Shown here one piece after another: positions 43,699 through 53,547 of a DNA stretch of 64,000 nt. Both the position numbers and the translations under genes were made by a program. Location of the stretch: assembly GCA_030429105.1 (NCBI GenBank), contig JAUIDE010000001.1, forward strand, positions 84,935-148,934, given 5' to 3'. Source of the stretch: Alphaproteobacteria bacterium (GTDB taxonomy: Bacteria; Pseudomonadota; Alphaproteobacteria; Rhodobacterales; Rhodobacteraceae). Below the pieces are notes generated by a model. That model did not search any database. It had not been told where the DNA came from and saw only the letters and a program-made list of their open reading frames with translations. Position 1 is the stretch's first letter, and every line of letters begins with the position of its first letter.

Positions 43699-45666
43699 AT
43701 GGCCGGCATACATTCGGCGGACGTGCGTGCGGAGCGGTTCTCGGGCGGGGCGCCTGAGGTGACCGGGGATCTGTTCGGGGGGAATTTTCTCTTCGACCGG
43801 GACCAGGCCCTCTCCGGCGGCAGCTTCGATGCGAAGGCGGAGGCTCTCGGAGCCAGTTTCCTGCGCTATCCGGGCGGCACCATCGCCGAGCAGCATTTCG
43901 ACATCACGGACCCGGACAGGACGGCGGATGAGGGGGCGCGCGGGCCGCTCGAACCCCTCTCCGACTTCATCGCCTACGCCGCCGGGCGGGACGCGGGGTG
44001 GGTTCTCGTTCTCCCGATGAACGACTATGCGCACGCCGTCGCCTCCGGCGCGATGACGATGGCGGCGGCGCGGGCGGAGCTGCGCGGCTTTCTCGATGCG
44101 CTCAAGGCCGGCGTCTATGGCGCGCACATGCCGGAGGTCATCGAGCTCGGCAACGAGTTCTACGACTACGCCGGGATGGGGGAAGAGGCGCTCGCCGCGA
44201 TCTACGCCCCCGCCGCCCGCGCCTTCGCCGAGGAGATCCGCGCGGCGATGGGCGGGGCGGTGGAGATCGCCGTCCAGGCCGGGCGGACGGAGGCGGCGAA
44301 CGGGACGGTGATGGAGGCCTTCGCCGGGGCGGGGGGCCTTGTGGACAGCGTGATCGTCCATTCCTATCCGTGGACCGTCGACCAGATCGTCTGGCATCAT
44401 GATCAGCGGCTCGGCGTCGCCGAGGCCTGGCGCGCGGCGGGGCTGGCCGAAGGCGTGTTCCTTTCCGAATGGAACATGGCGAACGACTTCGCGGCGGGCG
44501 GCGTTCCGGTCTCCCCTCTGGAGATCGAGCGGGGGATGGCGCAGGCCGCGGCGATGATCCAGCTGCTCGCCGGCTTCGCGAAGGCGGGCGTGACGCGCGC
44601 GGCGGTCTGGCCGATCCAGCAGAACACGCCGGGGGACCTTGGCGGCGACGAGGGCGAGTGGGCGGCCGGGGAGGCGAAGCTGAGCCCGCGGAACCTGACG
44701 TTGGCCGGCGAAAGCTTCCGGCTGATGTCCGAAGTCCTGCCGGGCTTGAAGCCGCTGGAGACGGCGAATCTGGACATTGACGGCGCGGCGGAGGCGGCGC
44801 GGTTTCGCGACGAGTTCCTGATCGAGGCCTTTCAGGGGGAGGGGAAGATCGTCGTCTTCGTCTCCGCCTTCGCGCTCACTGCGGGGCAGCTCGGCTCGAC
44901 CGTCCGGCTCGACATCGACGGCGCTTTCGCCGGCGCGACGGTGACGACCTTGCGCGCCGGCGGGACCGACCCGCTCGACCCCAACGCGCCGGCGCTCGTG
45001 TCGGAGGCAAGGCTCGACGGGGTGAGAAGCGCGGCCGATCTCGGGCTCGTCTTCTCCGACGCCTACGAGATCAAGCGGATCGTCTTCGACCTTGCGCCGG
45101 AGCCCGCGCCGCGCGCCGACGCCTCATCCAACCGGATCGTCGGCGGCTCCGGGGACGACCGGCTCCGCGGCGGCGAGGGCGAGGAGATCATCGTCGGCCG
45201 GCGCGGCGAGGACACGCTGCGCGCCGGTGACGGCGACGACCTGGCGCGAGGCGGCGGCGGCGCGGACCGGCTGGCGGGCCAGCGCGGCGACGATCTTCTC
45301 GTCGGCGGGGCCGGCGCGGATCATCTGCGCGGGGGCGGCGGGGCGGATTCGCTCCGCGGCGGCGGCGGCGCCGACACGCTGATCGGCAACGGCGGCGAAG
45401 ACACGCTCGCCGGCGGAAAAGGCGACGATGTTCTGAAGGGCGGCGGCGGCGCCGACCTCTTTGTTTTCCGCCCCGGGGACGGAGCCGACATGGTGAAGGA
45501 CTTCACGCCGGGGCTGGACCGGCTCGCCTTCGAGGGCGGGCTCGCATCCGGCGACCTGACCCTTTCGGACGGGCCGGATGGCGCGCTCCTCTCGTGGCGG
45601 GGCGGCTCCGCGCTGTTGGAGGGCGTCTCCGCCGATGCGCTGGGGGAGGGGGATTTCCTCTTCTGA
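43699..45666 (+). CDS. Secreted RTX protein with clan GH-A glycosidase-like barrel (copy 1)
   Basis: A 655-residue protein. Residues of about 20-370 look like a TIM-barrel glycosidase: FLRYPGG early, acid/base candidate E153 in IELGNEFY and nucleophile candidate E257 in FLSEWNM, as in GH39/51/79-type enzymes. A beta-sandwich-like region follows, then RTX nonapeptides (about 482-590) that bind calcium outside the cell. The end, GEGDFLF, fits a type I secretion signal and there is no Sec signal peptide. The ATG at 43699 has GGGGAG upstream. A same-length paralogue follows at 45775; no type I export genes are adjacent. The sugar substrate is unknown. Confidence 0.82.
   Translation: MAGIHSADVRAERFSGGAPEVTGDLFGGNFLFDRDQALSGGSFDAKAEALGASFLRYPGGTIAEQHFDITDPDRTADEGARGPLEPLSDFIAYAAGRDAGWVLVLPMNDYAHAVASGAMTMAAARAELRGFLDALKAGVYGAHMPEVIELGNEFYDYAGMGEEALAAIYAPAARAFAEEIRAAMGGAVEIAVQAGRTEAANGTVMEAFAGAGGLVDSVIVHSYPWTVDQIVWHHDQRLGVAEAWRAAGLAEGVFLSEWNMANDFAAGGVPVSPLEIERGMAQAAAMIQLLAGFAKAGVTRAAVWPIQQNTPGDLGGDEGEWAAGEAKLSPRNLTLAGESFRLMSEVLPGLKPLETANLDIDGAAEAARFRDEFLIEAFQGEGKIVVFVSAFALTAGQLGSTVRLDIDGAFAGATVTTLRAGGTDPLDPNAPALVSEARLDGVRSAADLGLVFSDAYEIKRIVFDLAPEPAPRADASSNRIVGGSGDDRLRGGEGEEIIVGRRGEDTLRAGDGDDLARGGGGADRLAGQRGDDLLVGGAGADHLRGGGGADSLRGGGGADTLIGNGGEDTLAGGKGDDVLKGGGGADLFVFRPGDGADMVKDFTPGLDRLAFEGGLASGDLTLSDGPDGALLSWRGGSALLEGVSADALGEGDFLF
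45139..45465 (+). repeat. Tandem RTX-coding 27-bp repeats (copy 1)
   Basis: About ten degenerate 27-base units encode GGxGxDxLx nonapeptides (for example [27 protein letters not shown]). They are coding repeats inside the RTX gene, rich in GGCGGCGGC, and prone to slippage or recombination. Confidence 0.85.
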
Positions 45667-45774
45667 GGCTCCGCGACAAATAACTCGCGTCATGCGGGAA
45701 ATACGGATAGGCTTTCCGTCTGGCGGAATGCGCGGGTCGTAATTCTGCGACGCCGCCCGGCGCGGGCGGAGGAC

Positions 45775-47742
45775 ATGGCGAGCGTCACGGTTTCTTCAGG
45801 CGGCTACGCCGCGGGCGTGGGACGCGTCGAGGCAGGATTCTTCGGCGGAAACTTCCTGTTCGATCGCGACAAGGCGGAGATCGGGGGGACGTTCGACCTG
45901 AAGGCCGGCTCGCTCGGCCTCACCTTCCTGCGATATCCGGGCGGCGCCGTGACCGAGAGTTTCTTCGATCTCGCGGACCCGGACCGGACCTCCGCGCCCG
46001 GCGCGCGCGGGCCGCTGGAGCCGCTTTCCGGCTTCGTCGCCTATGCCGCGGCGAAGGCCTTGCCCTGGTCTCTGGTCATCCCGGTCAACGACGCGGCGCA
46101 TGACGTGGCCGCGGGGCGAGTCGGGCTGGACGATGCGCTCGCGGAGCTTCGCGGCTTCCTCCTGCGACTGAAGGCCGGCGAGTTCGGCCCCGCCATGCCC
46201 GCGGTGATCGAACTCGGGAACGAATACTTCTCCTTCCCCGGCTTCACCGGCAAGGAGAACGCGATGATCTACGCGCCCGTCGCGGCGGCCTTCGCGGCGG
46301 AGATCCGCGCCGTTTTCGGCGATACGGTCGAGATCGCGGCGCAGGCCTGCCACACGCGCAGCGGCAACGACATCGTGACCGCCGCCTTTACCCCCGGTCT
46401 CGTCGACGCGGTGATCGTTCACGCCTATCCGCCGACCCTGGCGGAGATCGAGCCGCAGGCCGGGCTCTATGCCGACCTCGCCGCGGCGTGGATCGAGAAG
46501 GGCCTCGCCCGCACGATCTTCCTTTCGGAATGGAACCTCGCCTCGAACTTCCGTGACGAGACGGGAAGCATCCTCACGACCGCCGATCAGGAATTGGGGA
46601 TGGCCCGGGCCGCCGCGATGCTGGAGATGGCCGTGTTCTTCCTTCGCGCCGGCGTCAGCCGGGCGAGCGTCTGGCCGGTTCAGGAGAACACGCCCGGAGA
46701 CCTCGCGGGGGACGAGGGCGAGACGGCGGCGAACGCGCCGCGGCTGAGCGAGCGGAGCCTGACGCTGGCCGGCGAGGCGTTCAGGCTCATGTCTGAAAGC
46801 CTCGTCGGGCTCCGGCCTCTCGGGGAGCTCGACGTTGACCTCGACGGAGCGGAAGAGCCGGACCGCTTCGCCTCGGAACTGCTCGTCGAAGGCTTCGGCG
46901 ACCGGGAGCGCCTCGTCCTCTTCGTCTCCGCTTACGATCTTGAGCCGGACAGGCTCGGCGCTCCGGTCACGCTCTCCATCGACGCGCCGTTCCGCGGCGC
47001 GACGGTGACCCGGCTCTTCGCTGACGGGGACGACCCGCTCGACCCGAACGCGCAACCGATCGTCGAGACGCGGGACTTCGCCGGACTGCGCGACGCGGCT
47101 GACCTGCCGCTGATCTTCTCCAGCTCCTACGAGACGGCGAGGATAGAGTTCACGAAGCCGCCGCCGGCCAATCTCCGCGGCGCAGCGCAGGCGGACCGGC
47201 TCGCGGCCGGTGCGGGGGACGACGTCATTCGCGGCCTCGGCGGCGACGACCGGCTCATCGCCTTTCAGGGGGCTGACACGCTTCGCGGCGGCGCCGGCGA
47301 TGATACGCTGCGCGGCGGCGGCGGGGCGGACCGGCTGTTCGGCGCCCGGGGCGAGGACAGGCTCGTCGGCGGCGCCGGGGACGACACGCTGATCGGCGGA
47401 GCTGGCGAAGACGTTCTGATCGGAAACAGAGGCGCGGACCTGCTGGAAGGCCGGGCGGGGGCGGACCGGTTCATCGGCGGCGCGGGGTCGGACACGCTGA
47501 TCGGGGGCGCAGGTGCGGACGCCTTCGTCTTCAGGCTGGGCGACGGGGCGGACGAGATTCGGGATTTCGAGCCGGGCGTCGACAGCCTGATCCTTCCCGG
47601 CGGCGCCCTTATCGGCGTCGTCGACCGCGGCGAGGACGTGCTCCTTCTCCATGCGGGCGGGGACGTTCTGGTCCGCAATCTCGACCCGGCGGACTTCGCC
47701 CTGTTCCTGCCGGACGGTTCGGATCACGACGACCTGTTCTAG
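45775..47742 (+). CDS. Secreted RTX protein with clan GH-A glycosidase-like barrel (copy 2)
   Basis: A 655-residue paralogue of the preceding protein, 108 bases downstream. The same landmarks recur: [21 protein letters not shown]-x3[10 protein letters not shown], acid/base candidate E150 in IELGNEYF and nucleophile candidate E252 in FLSEWNL. RTX nonapeptides run from about residue 475 to 585, and the C-terminus SDHDDLF again fits a type I secretion signal. The copies agree at many but far from all positions, so the duplication is old and both catalytic pairs are kept. It ends 13 bases before the convergent IclR gene. Confidence 0.82.
   Translation: MASVTVSSGGYAAGVGRVEAGFFGGNFLFDRDKAEIGGTFDLKAGSLGLTFLRYPGGAVTESFFDLADPDRTSAPGARGPLEPLSGFVAYAAAKALPWSLVIPVNDAAHDVAAGRVGLDDALAELRGFLLRLKAGEFGPAMPAVIELGNEYFSFPGFTGKENAMIYAPVAAAFAAEIRAVFGDTVEIAAQACHTRSGNDIVTAAFTPGLVDAVIVHAYPPTLAEIEPQAGLYADLAAAWIEKGLARTIFLSEWNLASNFRDETGSILTTADQELGMARAAAMLEMAVFFLRAGVSRASVWPVQENTPGDLAGDEGETAANAPRLSERSLTLAGEAFRLMSESLVGLRPLGELDVDLDGAEEPDRFASELLVEGFGDRERLVLFVSAYDLEPDRLGAPVTLSIDAPFRGATVTRLFADGDDPLDPNAQPIVETRDFAGLRDAADLPLIFSSSYETARIEFTKPPPANLRGAAQADRLAAGAGDDVIRGLGGDDRLIAFQGADTLRGGAGDDTLRGGGGADRLFGARGEDRLVGGAGDDTLIGGAGEDVLIGNRGADLLEGRAGADRFIGGAGSDTLIGGAGADAFVFRLGDGADEIRDFEPGVDSLILPGGALIGVVDRGEDVLLLHAGGDVLVRNLDPADFALFLPDGSDHDDLF
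47198..47530 (+). repeat. Tandem RTX-coding 27-bp repeats (copy 2)
   Basis: About eleven or twelve degenerate 27-base units encode nonapeptides such as [18 protein letters not shown] and GGAGADAFV. They are similar in DNA to the copy 1 repeats, so the two arrays could recombine. Confidence 0.85.
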
Positions 47743-47755
47743 CCGCCCTTGTCGC

Positions 47756-48514
47756 TCACGCGCCGAGCGCGCGGGCGAGACCGTCCCTCGCGGCGAGAAG
47801 GGCGGGGAGGAGCGCCTCGGCGCCCTGCGCCTCGACGCGCTCCGACGGCGCGGCGACGGCGATGGCGGCGAGGAAGGCGCCGTCCGGCGTCAAGACGGGC
47901 GCGGCGACGCCCGTGACGCCGACCTCGTAACCGTCCCGACAGAGCGCCCAGCCGCGCGCGGCGGCGAGCTCCGCGGCGGCGGCGACGGCCGAGGGCTCCG
48001 TCAGCGTCGCCGCGGTTACCGCGGCGAGGGGTGGGCGGAGGCGGGCCGCGCGTTCGGCGGGCTTCAGGCTGGAGAGCCAGGCGAGGCCGGAGGCGGTGGC
48101 GTGGAAGGGCAGCGTCTCCGCCGGGTCGAGATTGATGACATTGGCCCGGTGCGGCAGGCGGATCGCGACGGAGATCATGCCGGCGGGGCCGGGGACGGAG
48201 ACATGCGCCGTCTCCCCCGTCGCCTCCGTCAGCGCCTCCGCCGCTGCGGCCGCGAGCCGGCCGAGCGGGGCCGTCGCCTCCCGCACCCGCGCGAGCGTGA
48301 GAAAGCCGGGCCCGAGCCGGTATTTCCGGCTCTCCCCCGCCTGCTCCACGAAGCCGTGGCGGGCGAGCGCGGCGAGGAGCCGGTGCGCCGCGGCCTTGTC
48401 GAGCCCGGCGAGCCGGGCCAGCGCGCTGAGGCCGAGCGCCCCCCGTTCCGCCGTGAACTGGGAGAGGAGCGTCATCGCCTTGTCGACCGTCTTCACCCGC
48501 GCCCCCGACTTGAC
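47756..48514 (-). CDS. IclR-family transcriptional regulator
   Basis: A 252-residue regulator with an N-terminal winged helix-turn-helix (TLLSQFTAERGALGLSALAR then AAAHRLLAALARHGFVEQ) and a C-terminal effector-binding domain (residues of about 80-250). The GTG at 48514 (VKSGARVKTVDKAM) is preferred because the ATG at 48577 would leave no room for promoters of the divergent Tm-1-like gene at 48591. IclR proteins commonly control a divergent catabolic gene, so the Tm-1-like gene is the likely target. The effector is unknown. Confidence 0.85.
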   Translation of the reverse strand, partial: VKSGARVKTVDKAMTLLSQFTAERGALGLSALARLAGLDKAAAHRLLAALARHGFVEQAGESRKYRLGPGFLTLARVREATAPLGRLAAAAAEALTEATGETAHVSVPGPAGMISVAIRLPHRANVINLDPAETLPFHATASGLAWLSSLKPAERAARLRPPLAAVTAATLTEPSAVAAAAELAAARGWALCRDGYEVGVTGVAAPVLTPDGAFLAAIAVAAPSERVEAQGAEALLPALLAARDGLARALGA

Positions 48515-48590
48515 AGCGGCGCCGCCGCTTCGAAAACTCGCAACTGCGGTGAAAATAGTGAACCGCCCGCGCGCCATGCAAGGGGAAACG

Positions 48591-49838
48591 ATGCCGAACG
48601 AAGCCGGGGCCCAGCCGACCATCCTCATCATCGGCACCTATGACACGAAGGCGGAGGAGCTGGCCTATCTCGCGGAGCGGATCGGCGCGGCGGGGGGCGC
48701 GGCGCTGACGATGGACGTCTCCGTCCTCGGCGACCCGCCGGGGCCCGTGACGGTGACGAAGCACGAGGTCGCGGCGGCGGGCGGCGGTTCGATCGAGGAG
48801 GCCGCGGGGTACGGGGACGAGAACCTCGCCATGCAGCTTATGGCGCGGGGCGCGGCGCGGCTGACTCGGCGGCTCTTCGACGAGGGGCGGATAGCGGGGA
48901 TGATCGCGCTCGGGGGCACGATGGGCACGGACCTCGCGCTCGACTGCGCGCGGGCGCTGCCGCTCGGGGCGCCGAAATACATCGTCTCGACCGTCTCCTT
49001 CTCCCCTCTCATCCCGGCGGAGCGGCTGGCGCCGGATGTGCAGATGATCCTCTGGGCGGGCGGGCTCTATGGGCTCAACCCGGTCTGCCGCGCCTCGCTC
49101 TCCCAGGCGGCGGGGGCGGTGGTGGGCGCGGCGCGGGCGGCGGAGGGCCCTGCGGGCGGACGGCCGCTGGTTGGGATGACCTCGCTCGGCTCCTCCTGCC
49201 TCAAGTACATGAAGGCGCTGAAGCCGGCGCTGGAGGCGCGGGGCTATGACCTCGCCGTGTTCCACGCCACGGGCATGGGGGGGATGGCGTTCGAGAGCCT
49301 CGCGGCGGAGGGCGCTTTCGTCTGCGTCATGGATTTCGCGCTGCCGGAACTCGGGAACCTCCTGGCCGGCTCCGCGGTCAATTCCGGGGAGGGGCGGCTG
49401 ACGGCGGCGGGGCTCGCGGGCGTGCCGCAGATCGTGGCGCCGGGCTGCCTCGACCTCATCGACTTCGCCGGCTGGCAGGAGATCCCGGAGCGCTACGAGG
49501 ACCGGCCCTTCCACGCCCATAACCGGCTCATCAAGTCCGCCGCTCTCAATGCGGAGGAGCGGCGGGAGACGGCGGCGGCGATGGGGGAGCGGCTGGCGCG
49601 GGCGAAGGGGCCGGTCGCGGTGATCCTGCCGGCGGGCGGCGTCGAGGAATGGGACAGGCCCGGCGGGGCGACGCATGACGGCCCGGCGCACGAGGCCTTC
49701 TGCGCAGCGCTCCGCGATGCGATCCGCCCCCCGGCCACGCTGACGGAGATCGCCGGGCACATCAACGACGCCGAATTCGTGGAGGCCGCGCTGGCGATCT
49801 TCGACCGCTGGCGGGCGGAGGGACTCGTCCGCGGCTGA
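48591..49838 (+). CDS. Tm-1-like ATP-binding domain protein (UPF0261)
   Basis: A 415-residue protein of the UPF0261/Tm-1-like family. The N-terminal signature is IIGTYDTKAEELAYLAERI; other family blocks are IALGGTMGTDLALDCARALPLGAPK and GGVEEWDRPGG. The plant homologue domain binds ATP and blocks tobamovirus replication; the bacterial role is unknown, although these genes often sit with catabolic genes and a TIM-barrel partner, absent here. The ATG at 48591 has AAGGGGAAA upstream. It is divergent from IclR, and its stop nearly touches the protease stop (49840). Confidence 0.87.
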   Translation: MPNEAGAQPTILIIGTYDTKAEELAYLAERIGAAGGAALTMDVSVLGDPPGPVTVTKHEVAAAGGGSIEEAAGYGDENLAMQLMARGAARLTRRLFDEGRIAGMIALGGTMGTDLALDCARALPLGAPKYIVSTVSFSPLIPAERLAPDVQMILWAGGLYGLNPVCRASLSQAAGAVVGAARAAEGPAGGRPLVGMTSLGSSCLKYMKALKPALEARGYDLAVFHATGMGGMAFESLAAEGAFVCVMDFALPELGNLLAGSAVNSGEGRLTAAGLAGVPQIVAPGCLDLIDFAGWQEIPERYEDRPFHAHNRLIKSAALNAEERRETAAAMGERLARAKGPVAVILPAGGVEEWDRPGGATHDGPAHEAFCAALRDAIRPPATLTEIAGHINDAEFVEAALAIFDRWRAEGLVRG

Positions 49839-49839
49839 G

Positions 49840-50577
49840 CTATTCCCGGAGGATCAGACGGTCGCCCCGGAAGCTCGTCTCGGAGAGGCGGCCGAGGAAG
49901 CTCATGCCGAGGAGGGAGGTGGAGAGCCGCCCCTCCTCCGCCACGGCGGCGCGCACGCCCGTCAGGCCGACGGCGCCGATGGCGACCTCGTCCAGCGTCA
50001 CGGTCGCGACGAAGGCCTGGCCGTTCGCGGTGCTGACGGGCTGGGTGAAGGCCAGCGTCTCGGGCTTCAGCCCGACGGCCGCCGCGTCCTCGTAGCTCAG
50101 GAGGACGAGGGAGGCGCCGGTGTCCACCATCATGCCGACATTGGCGCCGTTGACGCTGGCGACGGCGCGGAAATGCCCGTCCCACGCCTTCCGCAGCTCC
50201 GCCTCCCCCGGCGTGCGGGAGAGCGCGAGGGTCGGCGTCACCTCGCCGCGCACCCGGTCGAAGATCATCACCGCCTCCTCCCGGTAGGTCCAGGCGACGA
50301 TGAGGGCGGAGAAGGCGGCGAGCCAGCCGGCGGCCATCATGGCGACGGGGCGGAGCCGGACGCGGCGATAGCGGAAGCCCCAGATCAGGACGAGGGTGAG
50401 AAGGAGCCCGAGATAGAGCAGCCGCTCCGCCGCCCCCTCCTGCCGCAGCGCGTCCGGAAAGGCGCCGGCGAGCTGCGCGACGGCGAGCGCGACCAGGGCG
50501 ATGACGGCGAGCGGCCAGAACAGCATGTGGACGATTCCCGAGCGACGCCCGAGCCTATCATGCGGATGGATCGCCAT
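49840..50577 (-). CDS. Membrane-anchored retropepsin-like aspartic protease (TIGR02281)
   Basis: A 245-residue protein with two or three N-terminal hydrophobic helices (about 17-90) and a C-terminal clan AA protease domain with the active-site motif MMVDTGASLVLLS. The C-terminal GMSFLGRLSETSFRGDRLIL is the usual TIGR02281 ending. It probably dimerises, since each chain supplies one Asp, with the domain in the periplasm. Substrates are unknown. The ATG at 50577 was chosen over the open frame to 50622. The 229 bases upstream hold a doubled TGCGCA (50598-50612) but no gene. Confidence 0.86.
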   Translation of the reverse strand: MAIHPHDRLGRRSGIVHMLFWPLAVIALVALAVAQLAGAFPDALRQEGAAERLLYLGLLLTLVLIWGFRYRRVRLRPVAMMAAGWLAAFSALIVAWTYREEAVMIFDRVRGEVTPTLALSRTPGEAELRKAWDGHFRAVASVNGANVGMMVDTGASLVLLSYEDAAAVGLKPETLAFTQPVSTANGQAFVATVTLDEVAIGAVGLTGVRAAVAEEGRLSTSLLGMSFLGRLSETSFRGDRLILRE

Positions 50578-50806
50578 GAACCCTGACCCCGAACACATGC
50601 GCACAGTGCGCAGGGGTATCATGTGGTTGATATGGTTAATAAATCAGAAACAAGGCTCGGAAAGCAAGCGTGGGGTGCGCGCGCCCCGAAAGCGCGGGCG
50701 GGGGCTTGCATGATTTTTCATGGATTGGCTTCGCGAGGGAAGCGGCGCCCTCCCGCCGCTCTCCCTCTGTCCCCCTCCTGCGATGCGGGAGCGGACGGGG
50801 TTCTGT

Positions 50807-51052
50807 TCAGACCCCCCGGCGCGCGGACCTTCCGCCGCGGCGGCCGCGCTTGCCGGCCTCCGCCTCCCGCGCGGGGAGTTCCGCCATCACGGCGTGGCGC
50901 GCCTCCGGCGTGAGGCGGGACCATGTGGCGATCTCCGGCCGCGTGCGAAAACAGCCGAGGCAGAGGCCGGAGCCGCCCGGGCCGTCATCCATCACGCAGA
51001 TGCGCTTGCAGGGGCTTTCGATCTCCGCCCGGCTCCAGATCTCTTCGCTCAT
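50807..51052 (-). CDS. DUF1289-domain protein
   Basis: An 81-residue protein matching DUF1289: [10 protein letters not shown], then [22 protein letters not shown], with four cysteines that probably bind a metal or cluster. A basic Arg-rich tail follows. The ATG overlaps the ruvX stop (51049-51052), so the two are co-translated. The function is unknown. Confidence 0.88.
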   Translation of the reverse strand: MSEEIWSRAEIESPCKRICVMDDGPGGSGLCLGCFRTRPEIATWSRLTPEARHAVMAELPAREAEAGKRGRRGGRSARRGV

Positions 51053-51522
51053 CGCCCCGCCCCGATATTGGCGAGCCGGTCCAGCGCGCCCTGCAGGATG
51101 TAGGCGGCGGCGAGCTTGTCCACCAGTTCGGCGCGGCGGCGGCGGGAGGCGTCCGCTTCGATCAGGGTCCGCTCCACGGCGACGGTGGAGAGGCGTTCGT
51201 CCCAGAAGGCGATCGGCAGGTCGGTGAGGCGGGAGAGGTTGCGGGCGAAGCTGCGGGTGGACTGGCAGCGCGGGCCTTCCGAGCCGTCCATGTTCCGCGG
51301 CAGGCCGAGGATGAAGCCCGCCGCCTCCCGCCCCGCGGCGAGGGCGAGGAGCGCCGCGGCGTCCACGCCGAATTTCGTGCGCCGGATCGTCTCCGCCGGG
51401 GAGGCGACGCTGCGGCGCGTGTCCGAGATCGCGACGCCGATGGTCTTTTCCCCGAGATCGAGGCCGAAGAGCGGGCGGCCCTGCGGCAGCGCCGCGGCGA
51501 AGGCGGCGAGGTCGTCCGTCAC
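51049..51522 (-). CDS. ruvX: RuvX/YqgF Holliday junction resolvase-like RNase H-fold protein
   Basis: A 157-residue YqgF-family nuclease. The first catalytic Asp is in [16 protein letters not shown], followed by [29 protein letters not shown] helices and [15 protein letters not shown] with the other acidic residues. It is implicated in rRNA 5' end maturation and proposed to resolve Holliday junctions. The ATG at 51522 lies 17 bases after the ccmI stop. Length is normal for the family. Confidence 0.92.
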   Translation of the reverse strand: MTDDLAAFAAALPQGRPLFGLDLGEKTIGVAISDTRRSVASPAETIRRTKFGVDAAALLALAAGREAAGFILGLPRNMDGSEGPRCQSTRSFARNLSRLTDLPIAFWDERLSTVAVERTLIEADASRRRRAELVDKLAAAYILQGALDRLANIGAGR

Positions 51523-51539
51523 CAGGGCGGATGCGACGT

Positions 51540-53381
51540 TCAGTCGAACTCGACGCCGTTCAGGAGCGCCGCCTCCTTCAGATAGGCCTGACCGATGGAA
51601 TCGTCGGCATAGAGCGCCGCCGCCTCGTCATAGACGGCGCGCACCGCCTCCGCGTCTCCGAGAACGTTGTAGGAGCGCATGAGGCGGCCCCATTCGTTGA
51701 CGTCGCCGGCCCGGCCCTCCGCCCGCAGCCGCTGGTGAAGCTGGGAGACCATGCCGCGGATCATCTCCTGCCGGTCCTCCGGCGCCATGTCGGCGGCCGC
51801 CGCCATGTCCTCCGCGCTCGGGCCGCGCGCGGGAGCGGCGGGGGCGGGCGCGGCGCGGGGGCGGCCCTCGACGGCGGATTCGAGGAGGGCGAGGGCGGAG
51901 GGGTCCTCCGCATGGTCGGCGCGGGCGGCCTCGTAGACGGCGCGCGCCTCGTCGGGGCGGTTCAGGACGGCGAGGGAGGTGATGAGCCTCAGCCATTCCT
52001 CGGGCGAGCCGCCCTCCGCCTCCAGCCGCTCGCGCAGCCTCGCGACCATGCCCTCGATCATCGCGGAGCGATCCTCCGCCGGCATTTCCTGCGCCGCGGC
52101 GACGTCATTCTCATCCGGGCCGGGGAGGGCGGAGGCGGGGGGGAGGGCGAGGCCGGGCGCGGGGGCCGGGGCGGGGGCGGCGTCGCTCTCCAGCGCGGCG
52201 AGGGCCGCCGGGTCCCCGGCGAAGGCCTCGCGGGCGCGCTCCATCGCCTCCCGCGCCTCGCGCGGGCGGCCCATGACCGAATAGGAACGGATCAGGCGCT
52301 GCCATTCGGCGACCGTGCCGCCCTGCGCGTCGAGCCGCTCCGCGAGGCGGCTCACCATGTCGGCGACCATCGCCTGACGGTCCTCTTCGGGCAGGGCGCC
52401 GGCGGCCTCCATGTCTTCCCGCGTCGGGCCGGGCAGGCCGTCCGGCCCCACGGCGACGTCCGACCCGTCGCGCGCGACGCCGAGCCGCGCCATCTCCGCC
52501 CGGATCGGGGCGACCCAGGGCGCGTCGGGCGGGCTTTCGGCCAGCAGCGCGGCCCAGACTTCCGCGGCGAGGGCCGTGTTCCCGTCCTGCGCGTGGAGGC
52601 GGCCGAGATAGTAGCGGGCGGAGGGGTTCGTCGGCGACCGCTTCAGCACGTCGAGGAGCGCTTCCTCCGCCTCCGGCGAGATGTAGCCGCCGGCGGCGAG
52701 GATCATGCCCTCGGCGTAGCCGGCGTAAAGGTCCGCATCCGCCTCCCGCCCGCGAAGGGCGATCAGGCGGCCGAAGACCGGCCATGCCTCCGCGAAGCGG
52801 CCAAGATTCATCAGCGAGCGGGCGTAGAGGAAGAGGCCCTGCGGATCATCAGGCGCCTCGGCGAGGCGGGCCTCGAGCTGCTCCACAAGCCGCTCGAACT
52901 CCGCCACGTCCTCCGAGGGGGGCGGGGCGGGCTGGCGGCCGGCCATCATCCGCTCCGCCTCCTCCTGGCTCGGGCGGCCCGCCTCGCCGCGGCTGGCGAA
53001 GGGCTGATCCTCCGCCCCCGGCATCCCGAGGTCGGAATAGAGCCAGAGCGCGCCGGCGGGCGCGGCGAGGACGAGGAGCGCGGCGAGGCCGCGGGAGAGA
53101 TGGGCGGGCGCGGCCCCGGCGCCGGATTCGCGCCGCGCCTCCTCGTCCGCCGCGAGGAGGCGGCGGGAGAGCTCCAGCCGCGTCCCCGCCGCCTCCTCCG
53201 GCGCGACGACGCCGCGTGCGATCTCCGCGTCGAGCTGGCGCAACTGGTCCCTGAACACCTGGGCGTCATGGGCGGCGCGGGGGGCCGCGACTTCGCCGCG
53301 CCTCAGGAGCGGGCGCGCGATGACGAGCGCCGCGACGACAGACGCGGCGACCGCGACGACCCAGAAACCCCAATCGGCCAC
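51540..53381 (-). CDS. ccmI: c-type cytochrome biogenesis protein CcmI with three C-terminal modules
   Basis: A 613-residue membrane protein that presents apocytochrome c to the heme ligation complex. Helix 1 is residues 2-20 ([19 protein letters not shown]), a second helix is near 105-125, and a TPR domain follows (about 180-300). The C-terminal third repeats one roughly 95-residue module three times ([40 protein letters not shown] and relatives). CcmI proteins I know are shorter, near 400 residues. The GTG at 53381 was chosen because AAAGGGGAG lies 6 bases upstream; the ATG at 53408 has none. No other ccm genes are adjacent. Confidence 0.85.
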   Translation of the reverse strand: MADWGFWVVAVAASVVAALVIARPLLRRGEVAAPRAAHDAQVFRDQLRQLDAEIARGVVAPEEAAGTRLELSRRLLAADEEARRESGAGAAPAHLSRGLAALLVLAAPAGALWLYSDLGMPGAEDQPFASRGEAGRPSQEEAERMMAGRQPAPPPSEDVAEFERLVEQLEARLAEAPDDPQGLFLYARSLMNLGRFAEAWPVFGRLIALRGREADADLYAGYAEGMILAAGGYISPEAEEALLDVLKRSPTNPSARYYLGRLHAQDGNTALAAEVWAALLAESPPDAPWVAPIRAEMARLGVARDGSDVAVGPDGLPGPTREDMEAAGALPEEDRQAMVADMVSRLAERLDAQGGTVAEWQRLIRSYSVMGRPREAREAMERAREAFAGDPAALAALESDAAPAPAPAPGLALPPASALPGPDENDVAAAQEMPAEDRSAMIEGMVARLRERLEAEGGSPEEWLRLITSLAVLNRPDEARAVYEAARADHAEDPSALALLESAVEGRPRAAPAPAAPARGPSAEDMAAAADMAPEDRQEMIRGMVSQLHQRLRAEGRAGDVNEWGRLMRSYNVLGDAEAVRAVYDEAAALYADDSIGQAYLKEAALLNGVEFD

Positions 53382-53547
53382 GACAGGCTCCCCTTTATGT
53401 TTCGGCATAGGTAGCCGCTGCGCCCGGCCTCGGCAACGCGGCGCATCCGCCGCGCCCATCATGTCGCGATCCGGCGCCGCGGCGCCGCGACCGTTGGCCA
53501 GCGGACCGCGCGGCGCGCTATAGAGGCGGGAGAAGACGAGGCCCGCC

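Noticed and set aside
45139..47530. GGC-rich tandem repeats that might be a CRISPR or VNTR array
   Set aside because: They are in frame, 27 bases long and encode RTX nonapeptides without unique spacers.
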